This document shows positions 8,973 to 15,743 of a stretch of 29,096 bases of DNA, one piece after another; positions within the stretch are counted from its first letter, which is position 1; each line of letters starts with the position of its first letter. Both the position numbers and the translations under genes were made by a program. The notes under the pieces are model-generated. The model made no database searches. It saw only the letters and a program-made list of their open reading frames with translations, and was not told the DNA's origin. Source of the DNA: a virus; the IMG/VR virus record IMGVR_UViG_3300013113_000802, positions 1 to 29,096 of that record; one strand, given 5' to 3'.

Positions 8973-9818
8973 GTGGACGTTGTTGTAGGTCTTGGTGCAA
9001 CTGGTTGCGGCATCGCTGATGCTTTTGCCAATTATCCTCAATATCAAATTTATAAAATTGATACTGGGATCAAGGGCTATAAAAAAGATGGCATTTATAA
9101 AATGCCTAGTCAGCCCACCCACCAGGACTATGAAGCAAACTGCCCCTCTTTTAAACGCTTTTTTAAGGGCATTGCTGGAAAGGAGGCGTTGTTTGTTGTT
9201 TCTGGGACGGACAAGGTTTCTGGTGCCGCCCTGCAAATTCTCAAAACACTTCAGCCCATGTGTTCGGTGAGTATTCTATATGTACAGCGAGACACTGAGC
9301 TGATTTCGGCTGAGGCGGCGACTCAAGACCGCCTTACTTGTGGAGTGTTACAAGAGTATGCGCGATCCGGCGTCTTTAGAGGCATTTATTTACTTAATCA
9401 AAGCAATCTTGAGGTTATTTTAGGGGATCTCCCTCTCAAGGAACATCAAAGCCGACTAGAGGCGCTGATTGTGAACACTGTTCATATGATCAACGTCTTT
9501 AATCACACCCCCTCAGTTGTCGATACTACGTCTAAGTTTCATGAACTAACGCGAGTTTGGACTTTTGGAACTGTGGAGTTTGAGACGGGTGAGGAAAAAA
9601 GGTTCTTTCCTTTGGCTGCTCCCACAGAGAGGATATTTTATTATGCAATTCCTGAAGAGGATGTTGACAAAGACGCGAAGCTACTCTCTAGGATTAAAAA
9701 GCAAATTAAAGAGAAGACTGGTGAAGACTGTCATGCTTCCTATATGATTCATTCGACCAAGTATGAGAAGCCTTATGTATATTGTCTATATGGTACGCGG
9801 CATGTGCAGCCGGTATAA
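8973..9818 (+). CDS. Divergent FtsZ/tubulin-like Rossmann-fold protein (putative)
   Basis: This is a 281-aa protein with a GTG start one base after the previous stop. The N-terminus VVVGLGATGCGIADAF (residues 3-18) matches the first glycine loop of FtsZ (VIGVGGGGxNAV). Strand LFVVSG (73-78), then TDKVSGAALQIL (79-90), sits where FtsZ has the GGGTGTG loop and following helix. VSILYVQRD (99-107) fits the next FtsZ strand (VAVVTxP). The helix-strand unit RLTCGVLQEYARSG...IYLLNQSNLE (120-146) fits the FtsZ helix plus IPNxxL strand. NTVHMINVF (168-176) fits the core helix. A beta-alpha-beta C-terminal domain ends the protein. The order matches the tubulin superfamily, but the GGGTGTG signature is degraded. 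An unrelated nucleotide-binding Rossmann protein remains possible. Confidence 0.45.
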   Translation: MDVVVGLGATGCGIADAFANYPQYQIYKIDTGIKGYKKDGIYKMPSQPTHQDYEANCPSFKRFFKGIAGKEALFVVSGTDKVSGAALQILKTLQPMCSVSILYVQRDTELISAEAATQDRLTCGVLQEYARSGVFRGIYLLNQSNLEVILGDLPLKEHQSRLEALIVNTVHMINVFNHTPSVVDTTSKFHELTRVWTFGTVEFETGEEKRFFPLAAPTERIFYYAIPEEDVDKDAKLLSRIKKQIKEKTGEDCHASYMIHSTKYEKPYVYCLYGTRHVQPV

Positions 9819-9840
9819 ATAAAAGAAGGAGAAAGAAAAA

Positions 9841-10323
9841 ATGGAAAATCTATGGGTGGCGGTGCAGATTATTTTAGGTCTTTTGTATGCTAATTTGGCT
9901 GAGTGGGTTTTTCATAAATATATTTTTCATGTGCTGGGGAGAAAAAAGAAGAGTGTGTTCGCCTTTCATTGGTGGAGGCATCACAAGCTGGCACGACGAC
10001 ACAATCATGTTGATGAGGACTATATGAAGCCTTGGGGTTCTGGGAAAGAATTAGGCATCCTTATGATTGCGGGCTTTCTTCATTCTCCTTTGTTTATTGT
10101 TGCTCCTATCTTTACTCTGACTCTTTTCTACGGTATCTTCAATTACTACTATGTGCATAGACGGTCACATATTGACCCTGAATGGGCGAAAAGGAAAGTG
10201 CCCTGGCACTACGAACACCACATGGGGAAAGATCAGAATAAGAATTTTTGTGTTACAAAGCCTTGGTTTGATTGGGTAATGGGGACGCGGGTAAAATACG
10301 ACTACCTTTTTGAGAAAAAATAA
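9841..10323 (+). CDS. Fatty acid hydroxylase/sterol desaturase superfamily membrane protein
   Basis: This 160-aa membrane protein has the histidine boxes of the di-iron fatty acid hydroxylase superfamily: HKYIFH (H25, H30), HWWRHH (H43, H47, H48), HRRSH (H106, H110) and HYEHH (H123, H126, H127). Hydrophobic segments lie at about residues 4-22 and 70-104. The last part, NKNFCVTKPWFDWVMGT, is the usual end of this family. These enzymes use O2 to hydroxylate or desaturate lipids, including carotenoids and fatty acids, in the membrane. A good ribosome binding site (AAGGAG) precedes the ATG. It sits right after the FtsZ-like gene and before a new promoter, so the two may share a transcript. The lipid substrate is unknown; it is probably an auxiliary metabolic gene. 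Confidence 0.85.
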   Translation: MENLWVAVQIILGLLYANLAEWVFHKYIFHVLGRKKKSVFAFHWWRHHKLARRHNHVDEDYMKPWGSGKELGILMIAGFLHSPLFIVAPIFTLTLFYGIFNYYYVHRRSHIDPEWAKRKVPWHYEHHMGKDQNKNFCVTKPWFDWVMGTRVKYDYLFEKK

Positions 10324-10333
10324 AAAATAGTGC

Positions 10334-10362
10334 TTGACATCAGAACCAAGATCGTGTAGTAT
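10334..10362 (+). promoter_or_regulatory. Sigma70-type promoter upstream of the WYL_2-like gene
   Basis: A perfect -35 TTGACA (10334-10339) and -10 TAGTAT (10357-10362) are separated by 17 bases. GTG directly precedes the -10. It lies 33 bases before the ATG at 10395, which has AAGGGAGAG as ribosome binding site. The same TTGACA-17-TAGTAT layout recurs at 17646, suggesting host sigma70 recognition of early or middle genes. Confidence 0.8.
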
Positions 10363-10394
10363 AAGGGCATCTCAACACAAGAAAGGGAGAGATA

Positions 10395-10658
10395 ATGAAG
10401 ATGAAAACACACAAAGCAACTTTTAAGAAGAAGGATGGCACTGAACGTCTAATGACTTTTGTCCGAGCAGCGGACCTGCCTGAGACCTTTGTGAAGAAGG
10501 TTACCAAATCAGGGGACAGTAACCCTTCCCGACTGCCAGAAGGAATGGAGCTAGTATGGGATCTCGACAAGTCAGCTTTTCGTATCTTCAATTGGAAGAC
10601 TGTTGTGGGAGCCGTAACAGAGAGCAGTGCAGACCCTAGTGTTTTGCGACACACTTAA
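10395..10658 (+). CDS. Small WYL_2/Sm-like SH3-barrel protein
   Basis: This is an 87-aa protein. The pattern TFKKKDGTERLMTFVRAADLP, a variable loop, GMELVWDLDKSAFRIFNWKTVVG resembles the small phage family named WYL_2 (Sm-like SH3 beta-barrel, formerly a DUF), whose members are widespread in phage genomes and of unproven function. The protein is basic at its N-terminus, which would fit nucleic-acid binding. It is the first gene after a strong promoter and is separated from the SSB gene by its own 87-base intergenic region with another promoter. That suggests it is made early and in quantity. Family membership comes from recognising the motif pattern; function is not known. Confidence 0.6.
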   Translation: MKMKTHKATFKKKDGTERLMTFVRAADLPETFVKKVTKSGDSNPSRLPEGMELVWDLDKSAFRIFNWKTVVGAVTESSADPSVLRHT

Positions 10659-10670
10659 GGCATTATGTAC

Positions 10671-10699
10671 TTAACAAATTTCAGATTATGTGTTATACA
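10671..10699 (+). promoter_or_regulatory. Sigma70-type promoter upstream of the SSB gene
   Basis: -35 TTAACA (10671-10676), a 17-base spacer, and -10 TATACA (10694-10699), in an AT-rich 87-base gap. GTGT precedes the -10. The downstream leader is A/T-rich and ends in AAGGAGA before the ATG at 10746. A GTGT/ACAC pair around the -10 is followed by five T (10709-10713), but the stem is only four base pairs, so I do not call it a terminator. Confidence 0.65.
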
Positions 10700-10745
10700 T
10701 TAATACACTTTTTATAAGAATATAAAAAAAACAAGGAGATAACAA

Positions 10746-11528
10746 ATGGCTATTGATTTAAAGAAGATGCGGGAAAAGCTCGCATCGTTGCAGAACCGAG
10801 GTGGTGGCTCTTCACGATCCAGCTTTTGGCGTCCACAGGACGGCGACCAGCAGATCCGTATTGTTCCCACTGCTGATGGTGATCCTTTCAAGGATCGTCA
10901 CTTTCATTACAACTTGGGCAGTAACGCTGGGTTCTTATGCCCTAAGAAGAATTATGGGGAAAGCTGCCCCGTATGCGACTTCGCTTCGGCTCTCTATAAG
11001 GAGGGGACCGAAGAGAGTCAGTCTATGGCAAAGAGTCTTTTCCCACGTCAGCGTTTTTTCTCACCAGTTCTCGTTCGCGGGGAAGAGGAAAGCGGTATTC
11101 GTATTTGGGGGTATGGCAAGATGGCATATGAGAGCCTTTTGAGCCTTGTTCTAAATCCTGAGTATGGTGACATTACTGATGTGATGGAGGGGACAGACCT
11201 TAAGCTTACTTATGGAAAGCCCCCTGGTGCTAATTTCCCGGTCACCAAGCTGGTGCCCTCCCGCAAGACTTCTCAACTTTGTGAGGATAAGACCGAGGAG
11301 GAGTGTAATGCTCTTCTGGAAACAATTCCTGACTTCACTGCGCTCTTCGAGCGTAAGACCGTTGAAGAGGTTCAGTCGATGCTAGATGCTTATTTGTCTG
11401 GCGACGAGTCCGCAGAGTCACGCTCTAATCAAACGGAGAAATATAATACTTCTACTCCTAATGATGATAAAAATGTTACACCCGCTGAGTCTGTCGAGAC
11501 GGCTTTTGCTGAACTTCTAGGAGCATAA
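10746..11528 (+). CDS. Single-stranded DNA-binding protein, T4 gp32-like
   Basis: This is a 260-aa protein. The start MAIDLKKMREKLASLQ is a short basic helix like the T4 gp32 cooperativity region. The core opens with FWRPQDGDQQIRIVP and contains a zinc site like that of gp32: H54 (or H52), C65, C74 and C77, as FHYNLG...FLCPKK...SCPVC. Further blocks are RIWGYGKMAYESLLSLVL and GTDLKLTYGKPP. The last 50 residues are acidic and low-complexity and end in a hydrophobic/acidic tip (AFAELLGA), which in this family recruits partner replication proteins. It binds single-stranded DNA during replication and recombination. It leads the operon with FKBP and RecA, with its own promoter (10671) and a strong AAGGAGA ribosome binding site. 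Confidence 0.9.
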   Translation: MAIDLKKMREKLASLQNRGGGSSRSSFWRPQDGDQQIRIVPTADGDPFKDRHFHYNLGSNAGFLCPKKNYGESCPVCDFASALYKEGTEESQSMAKSLFPRQRFFSPVLVRGEEESGIRIWGYGKMAYESLLSLVLNPEYGDITDVMEGTDLKLTYGKPPGANFPVTKLVPSRKTSQLCEDKTEEECNALLETIPDFTALFERKTVEEVQSMLDAYLSGDESAESRSNQTEKYNTSTPNDDKNVTPAESVETAFAELLGA

Positions 11529-11532
11529 GTGC

Positions 11533-11576
11533 TCCACTCCGCAGGAGGGCACGGGATTACAGGTGCCCTATTTTTT
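11533..11576 (+). repeat. Intercistronic 44-nt repeat with terminator-like hairpin, copy 1
   Basis: A 44-base element directly after the SSB stop, repeated at 12041-12084 with 42 of 44 bases identical. It holds a small hairpin CTCC-GCA-GGAG (11537-11547 region) and a larger one, AGGGCAC (11546-11552) with GTGCCCT (11563-11569), followed by a T-rich run (11569-11576). It looks like an intrinsic terminator or RNA-processing element between genes. Confidence 0.75.
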
Positions 11577-11597
11577 AAAAATGAAAGAAGAATATCT

Positions 11598-12035
11598 ATG
11601 AGTAAAGTAGAAAATGGTAACACTATCAGTGTTCATTATATTGGAAAGTTAGAGGACGGCGAGATGTTTGATAGTTCGCGTGAAAGAGGAGCCCCTCTGT
11701 CCTTTGAGGTTGGTGCCGGTCAGATGATTAGTGGTTTTGAAAATTCTGTTGTTGGCATGACGGCGGGTGAGACTAAGACAGTCACGCTCTCGCCTACTGA
11801 GGCATATGGAGAGCCCGACCCAACCCGTGTGAAGGCAGTGCCGCGCACTGCTTTTGCCCCTGAGATGGAATTCGAAGAGGGTGTTGTGGTGCAAGGTCAG
11901 ACCGATATCGGCATTCCTTTTGTTGCTAAGATTCAATCATTCGATGACAATGAGGTTGTGTTGGATCTCAACCATCCTCTTGCGGGCAAGACTCTCAATT
12001 TTGAGATTGAAGTTGTCAGCATCAACAACGACTAA
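11598..12035 (+). CDS. FKBP-type peptidyl-prolyl cis-trans isomerase, SlyD/SlpA-like
   Basis: This is a 145-aa protein. The FKBP half-domain ISVHYIGKLEDGEMFDSS, the GQMISGFENSVVGM segment and TVTLSPTEAYGEPDP are the usual landmarks of SlyD/SlpA proteins. The stretch after AYGE (about residues 72-120) is the inserted 'flap' chaperone domain, and the final strand LNFEIEVVSI closes the FKBP fold. It catalyses proline isomerisation and can hold folding intermediates in the cytoplasm. It lacks the histidine-rich metal tail of E. coli SlyD. The start is the ATG at 11598; a longer frame from GTG 11529 would translate the 44-nt repeat and is unlikely. It sits between SSB and RecA, so it may help fold a replication protein, but the client is unknown. 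Confidence 0.9.
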   Translation: MSKVENGNTISVHYIGKLEDGEMFDSSRERGAPLSFEVGAGQMISGFENSVVGMTAGETKTVTLSPTEAYGEPDPTRVKAVPRTAFAPEMEFEEGVVVQGQTDIGIPFVAKIQSFDDNEVVLDLNHPLAGKTLNFEIEVVSINND

Positions 12036-12040
12036 ACGAG

Positions 12041-12084
12041 TCCACTCCGCAGGAGGGCACGGGGTTACAGGTGTCCTATTTTTT
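12041..12084 (+). repeat. Intercistronic 44-nt repeat with terminator-like hairpin, copy 2
   Basis: Second copy of the element at 11533-11576, placed six bases after the FKBP stop and 24 bases before the recA start. The two differences are A to G in the loop and C to T in the 3' arm. The latter changes a G-C pair to a G-U pair, so AGGGCAC still pairs with GTGTCCT. The T run follows (12077-12084). Confidence 0.75.
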
Positions 12085-12107
12085 ATAACAGGTAAGGGTG
12101 TAGATAC

Positions 12108-13256
12108 ATGGCAAATACGAAAAAGAAAGCAGTAAAAGCAGGTAAGATTTCTGTAGACGACTTGCGGAAGAGCCTAAATAAAAAGGCAGGTCGGATTGTG
12201 GCTTGGGATCTCAAAGAAGAAAACCCAACTCAGGTGGAACATTTTATCTCTACTGGCTCTCGCTGGCTCGATAGTATTATTTGCCGGGGCAAGCTTGCTG
12301 GAATTCCTGTAGGTAAAGTCAGCGAGATCGCTGGACTAGAGTCCACAGGAAAGTCCTTTATGGCAGCACAGATCGCAGCCAACGCCCAGAAGGATGGAAT
12401 GCTGGTAGTTTATTTTGATTCTGAATCCGCTATCGACCCTCAATTTCTTTTACAAGCTGGTTGTGATTTGGATAATCTAATTTATGTACAAGCGCAGTCA
12501 GTAGAATATGTGCTGGAAACTATCGAGACAGTTTTGGGACAATATGACTCCCAGATTTTGTTTATATGGGATAGCCTTGCCTTGACACCAGCCGAGGCAG
12601 ATATTGAAGGGGACTACAATCCTCTAAGCAGCATGGCAGTCAAGCCGCGAATCTTGTCTAAGGGGATGTCTAAACTGGTGCAGCCATTAGCCAATGGTCA
12701 GGCGACACTGTTGGTTTTAAACCAGCTAAAGACAAATATCACCCGCAATGTGTCCGAGGCGCTTACTACTCCTTATTTCACTCCTGGTGGCAAAGCCCTA
12801 CTCTATACTTATAGTTTGCGAATTTGGCTCACTGGGCGAAAAGCGAAAGCATCATTCATCACCGACGAGAAAGGCTTTCGTATCGGTTCAGAAGTCAAGG
12901 TGAAGCTAGAGAAGTCCCGCTTCGGGACTCAGGGGCGTCAGTGTGCCTTTAAGATTCTGTGGGGAGGCACCGTTGGTGTTCAAGATGAAGAGAGTTGGCT
13001 GGAGGCTATCAAGGGATCAGACTCGGTGGAGAGCCGAGGGGCGTGGTACGCCCTGCTCTATGACGATGGCACTGAGGAGAAATTTCAAGCCGCTCACTGG
13101 CTAGAGAAGCTTCAACAGCCAAAATTTAGGGACCGAGTATTGCAGATAATGGATGAAGAAATTATTATGAAGTTTGAAAACCGGGAAGGCACCGCAGCTT
13201 CTTTTTATGAGGTTGATTCGGAACAAGACAACGAGGACGAGCAGAAAACAGCTTAG
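12108..13256 (+). CDS. RecA-type recombinase
   Basis: This is a 382-aa RecA-family ATPase. Walker A is GLESTGKS (residues 76-83), followed by the strand VVYFDSESAID (100-110) with the catalytic acidic pair. Walker B is ILFIWDSLALT near residue 150, and LLVLNQLKTNI near 203 is the signalling strand. The C-terminal region (about 230-382) has a KVKLEKSRFGTQGRQ segment and an acidic tail. Length and motifs fit phage RecA/UvsX-like strand-exchange proteins. It forms filaments on single-stranded DNA for recombination-dependent replication and repair. A basic lysine-rich start precedes the core. Its neighbours SSB, exonuclease and helicase form the recombination-replication set. A terminator-like hairpin follows 34 bases after its stop. 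Confidence 0.93.
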   Translation: MANTKKKAVKAGKISVDDLRKSLNKKAGRIVAWDLKEENPTQVEHFISTGSRWLDSIICRGKLAGIPVGKVSEIAGLESTGKSFMAAQIAANAQKDGMLVVYFDSESAIDPQFLLQAGCDLDNLIYVQAQSVEYVLETIETVLGQYDSQILFIWDSLALTPAEADIEGDYNPLSSMAVKPRILSKGMSKLVQPLANGQATLLVLNQLKTNITRNVSEALTTPYFTPGGKALLYTYSLRIWLTGRKAKASFITDEKGFRIGSEVKVKLEKSRFGTQGRQCAFKILWGGTVGVQDEESWLEAIKGSDSVESRGAWYALLYDDGTEEKFQAAHWLEKLQQPKFRDRVLQIMDEEIIMKFENREGTAASFYEVDSEQDNEDEQKTA

Positions 13257-13285
13257 AAATTAAAGTAAAAAAGGTTTTTTTGTGA

Positions 13286-13314
13286 TTGACAAGCTCTCAA
13301 ATATAGTGTATAGT
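13286..13314 (+). promoter_or_regulatory. Sigma70-type promoter embedded in a terminator hairpin
   Basis: -35 TTGACA (13286-13291), a 17-base spacer, and -10 TATAGT (13309-13314). The -10 lies in the loop of the inverted repeat 13291-13302/13323-13334. The expected start at about 13321 is just before the 3' arm, so transcripts made here cannot form the hairpin. It serves the exonuclease gene at 13360. Confidence 0.8.
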
Positions 13315-13338
13315 AGACCTACATTTGAGAGCTTTTTT
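13291..13338 (+). terminator. Intrinsic terminator hairpin after recA
   Basis: A perfect 12-base-pair inverted repeat AAGCTCTCAAAT (13291-13302) and ATTTGAGAGCTT (13323-13334), with a 20-base loop and a T run to 13338. Read-through transcripts from recA would form the hairpin and stop. The loop carries the -10 of the next promoter. Confidence 0.7.
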
Positions 13339-13359
13339 ATACCAGGAACGGAGAGTAAT

Positions 13360-14370
13360 GTGACGAAGACCGACCCAAACACAACCCAGAAAAAGATGGT
13401 GATGATTGTTGATGCGCTGAATATGTATTTCCGTGCCTATATCCGCGACCCCTCGCTGTCGACAAACGGGCAACCCATCGGAGGAGTAAAGGGGTTTTTT
13501 AAAATTCTCCAAAAGCTTCTACGAGAGCACAACCCAGATAAGGTTGTGATCTGTTGGGATGGTGCAGGCGGCTCACGCAAGCGCAGAGCGACTGTTAAGG
13601 ATTATAAGGCAGGCAGGAAGCCGATTCGTTTAAATCGTGATATCCACAACCTTACCGAAAATGAAGAAGTCGAGAACAAGATATGGCAGCAGACTCGCTT
13701 AGTAGAATATTTGAATTGTTTGCCCACCGTTCAACTTGTGCTGGACGATGTTGAAGCCGACGACATCATCTCTTATTTGTGTCGCAACCACCCTTCTTTT
13801 GTTGGATGGAATAAGCTGATTATCTCTAATGATAAAGATTTTTTACAGCTTTGTGATACTGAAACTGTGCTTTACCGTCCCGCTAAGAAGGAGGCAATGA
13901 ATATCCCTCGCGTCCTTAGTGAGTACAATATTCATCCTGAGAATTTTGCCTTGGCTCGTGCTATTGCCGGTGATCCTTCTGACAATCTTCGCGGCATCCC
14001 AGGCGTTGGTCTTTCCACAGTGGCAAAGCGCATCCCTATGCTTAAGGAATCTCAGTCTGTGACAATCGATGAGGTGATCGATTATTGTGAAAACATTGAC
14101 TCTAAAGTCACAGCTTATGGCAAGATCGCAGAAGGAAGAGACACAATTGAACTGAATTACAAGATGATGCAGTTGTATTCCCCCAGCATCTCGATCCAGG
14201 GGAAGAGCACAGTTGATAATGCGATAAATAACTGCGAGTACGCACTTAACAAAACAGAGTTTATTAAAATGACGATAGAAGATGGCTTTGGTGTCAGCAA
14301 TTGGAACACACTCTTTCAGGTGATGAACAAGATCTCTTTCGACTTTGGGAATAACCGAGGCGCTCAATGA
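13360..14370 (+). CDS. 5'-3' exonuclease / flap endonuclease (RNase H-like)
   Basis: This 336-aa protein matches the 5' nuclease family (Pol I N-domain, T4 RNase H). MVMIVDALNMYFRAY carries the first metal Asp. ICWDGAGGSRKRRATVKDYKAGRK is the DGxxxxxR...YKxxR block. LDDVEADDIISYL and IISNDKDFLQL carry the acidic metal cluster. IAGDPSDNLRGIPGVG is the helix-3-turn-helix DNA-binding segment. It removes RNA primers and 5' flaps. The start is GTG 13360, with ACGGAGAG just upstream. An upstream in-frame GTG at 13282 is rejected because the intervening 78 bases hold a promoter and hairpin. The family A polymerase at 7479 lacks this domain, so the two Pol I activities are split between genes. It overlaps the helicase start by ATGA. 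Confidence 0.9.
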   Translation: MTKTDPNTTQKKMVMIVDALNMYFRAYIRDPSLSTNGQPIGGVKGFFKILQKLLREHNPDKVVICWDGAGGSRKRRATVKDYKAGRKPIRLNRDIHNLTENEEVENKIWQQTRLVEYLNCLPTVQLVLDDVEADDIISYLCRNHPSFVGWNKLIISNDKDFLQLCDTETVLYRPAKKEAMNIPRVLSEYNIHPENFALARAIAGDPSDNLRGIPGVGLSTVAKRIPMLKESQSVTIDEVIDYCENIDSKVTAYGKIAEGRDTIELNYKMMQLYSPSISIQGKSTVDNAINNCEYALNKTEFIKMTIEDGFGVSNWNTLFQVMNKISFDFGNNRGAQ

Positions 14371-15740
14371 CCCAGGCAAAGGATCAGGTTGGCTTTTCTC
14401 AATATGGCACCACCTTTCAGGAGAACTTGGCTACTCTTATTCTGGACGATCGCGCTTTTGCTGATCAGATCAATGAAGTTCTTGATATAAATTTCTTAGA
14501 GCTTAAATACTTACAGGCTTTTGTTCGCCACTTATTCGATTATAGACACAAGTATGGTACCCACCCTTCCCGCAGCACGTTTTCTACGGTACTTAAGGCA
14601 GGTCTCAACAGCGAGAGCGAACTAGTCCGTAATCAGACCTTGGACTTTTTTGACTCTCTCCCTACCGACAGCACAGATGGCGCAGTGCATACGAAGGAGG
14701 TTGCGCTTGACTTCTGTAAGAAACAAAAGCTTAAGGGAGCCATGATGCGCTGCGTTGGTCTTATCAAGACATCCAGCTTTGATGAAATTAGCAAGGTCAT
14801 GAACGACGCCTTGTTGCTCGGTGCGGATAGCAACCATGGGTATGATTACGTCGTAGATTTTGAAAAGCGTTTTGCCATCAAGGCTCGCAACCCTATTACC
14901 ACAGGCTGGAGTAAGATCGACGCTATTTGTAATGGTGGTCTTGGAGCTGGGGAGCTGGGTGTGGTTGTTGCTCCTACCGGGGCAGGAAAGTCCATGGCAC
15001 TCGTCCATTTGGGCGCTCAAGCAGTTATGGCGGGAAAGACGGTGGTTCATTATACTCTAGAATTGCAAGACACTGTCGTTGCTCTTCGGTATGATAGTTG
15101 CATCACTGGCGTTCCGCTTACCGGCATTTTTAACCACAAAGAGGCTATTTATGAAAAGGTGCAAGAGGTGCCGGGTCGCCTAATTATTAAAGAGTACCCA
15201 ACCAAGACCGCATCTACAGAAGTGATAAAAGCTCACCTTGAGAGGCTTCAGCGACAGCATGTTGATGTGGGAATGGTAATTGTAGATTACGGCGACTTGT
15301 TACGCCCAGTCAACGCTCAGCGCGAAAAGCGGAATGAACTTGAGTCGATCTACGAACAGCTTCGTGCCATTGCTCAAACTTTTAGTTGTCCCGTATGGAC
15401 AGCTTCTCAAACCAACCGATCGGGTCTTAATGCTGAGGTGATCACCATGGAATCTATTTCTGAGGCATTCAATAAATGTTTTGTTGCGGATTTTATTTTT
15501 ACAATTTCGCGAACTATCGAAGATAAAACGAGCAACGAGGGTCGAGTTTTTGTGGCGAAGAACCGCAACGGTCCAGATGGGATGGTGTTCCCTATATTCA
15601 TGGATACTCGCAACGTAAAGATCAAGGTACTCTCCCAGAGTTTGCAGTCCGTGGGGGATATTGTGGCTAAATCTACTAAGCAGCAAGCCGAGTCCTTAAG
15701 AGAGAAATATAAGAGCTTTAAAGACAACAAGGATAACTAA
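14367..15740 (+). CDS. DnaB-like replicative helicase
   Basis: This is a 457-aa RecA-fold helicase of the DnaB/gp41 group. An N-terminal helical domain (about 1-150) is followed by the linker and core. ITTGWSKIDAICNGGLGAGELGVVVA leads into Walker A APTGAGKS (202-209). VVHYTLELQ is the motif 1a strand with the catalytic Glu. MVIVDYGDLL (303-312) is Walker B. PVWTASQTNR is motif H3 with the sensor Gln, and AKNRNGPDGM near 408 carries the arginine finger region. It unwinds DNA at the phage fork as a hexamer. ATGA overlap couples it to the exonuclease. No primase domain is fused to it and no primase gene is seen in the window. Confidence 0.9.
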   Translation: MTQAKDQVGFSQYGTTFQENLATLILDDRAFADQINEVLDINFLELKYLQAFVRHLFDYRHKYGTHPSRSTFSTVLKAGLNSESELVRNQTLDFFDSLPTDSTDGAVHTKEVALDFCKKQKLKGAMMRCVGLIKTSSFDEISKVMNDALLLGADSNHGYDYVVDFEKRFAIKARNPITTGWSKIDAICNGGLGAGELGVVVAPTGAGKSMALVHLGAQAVMAGKTVVHYTLELQDTVVALRYDSCITGVPLTGIFNHKEAIYEKVQEVPGRLIIKEYPTKTASTEVIKAHLERLQRQHVDVGMVIVDYGDLLRPVNAQREKRNELESIYEQLRAIAQTFSCPVWTASQTNRSGLNAEVITMESISEAFNKCFVADFIFTISRTIEDKTSNEGRVFVAKNRNGPDGMVFPIFMDTRNVKIKVLSQSLQSVGDIVAKSTKQQAESLREKYKSFKDNKDN

Positions 15741-15743
15741 CAA

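Noticed and set aside
10690-10713. Third terminator-promoter hairpin upstream of the SSB gene
   Set aside because: GTGT/ACAC gives only four base pairs before mismatches, although five T follow; too weak to claim.
11529-11597. N-terminal extension of the FKBP gene
   Set aside because: It would translate the 44-nt repeat; the ATG at 11598 begins directly at the FKBP domain.
13282-13359. N-terminal extension of the exonuclease from GTG 13282
   Set aside because: These bases hold a TTGACA-17-TATAGT promoter and a 12-bp hairpin; the GTG at 13360 has a good ribosome binding site and precedes the conserved start of the nuclease fold.
13843-14379. 178-aa frame on the minus strand
   Set aside because: Shadow of the exonuclease gene; no ribosome binding site or family motif.
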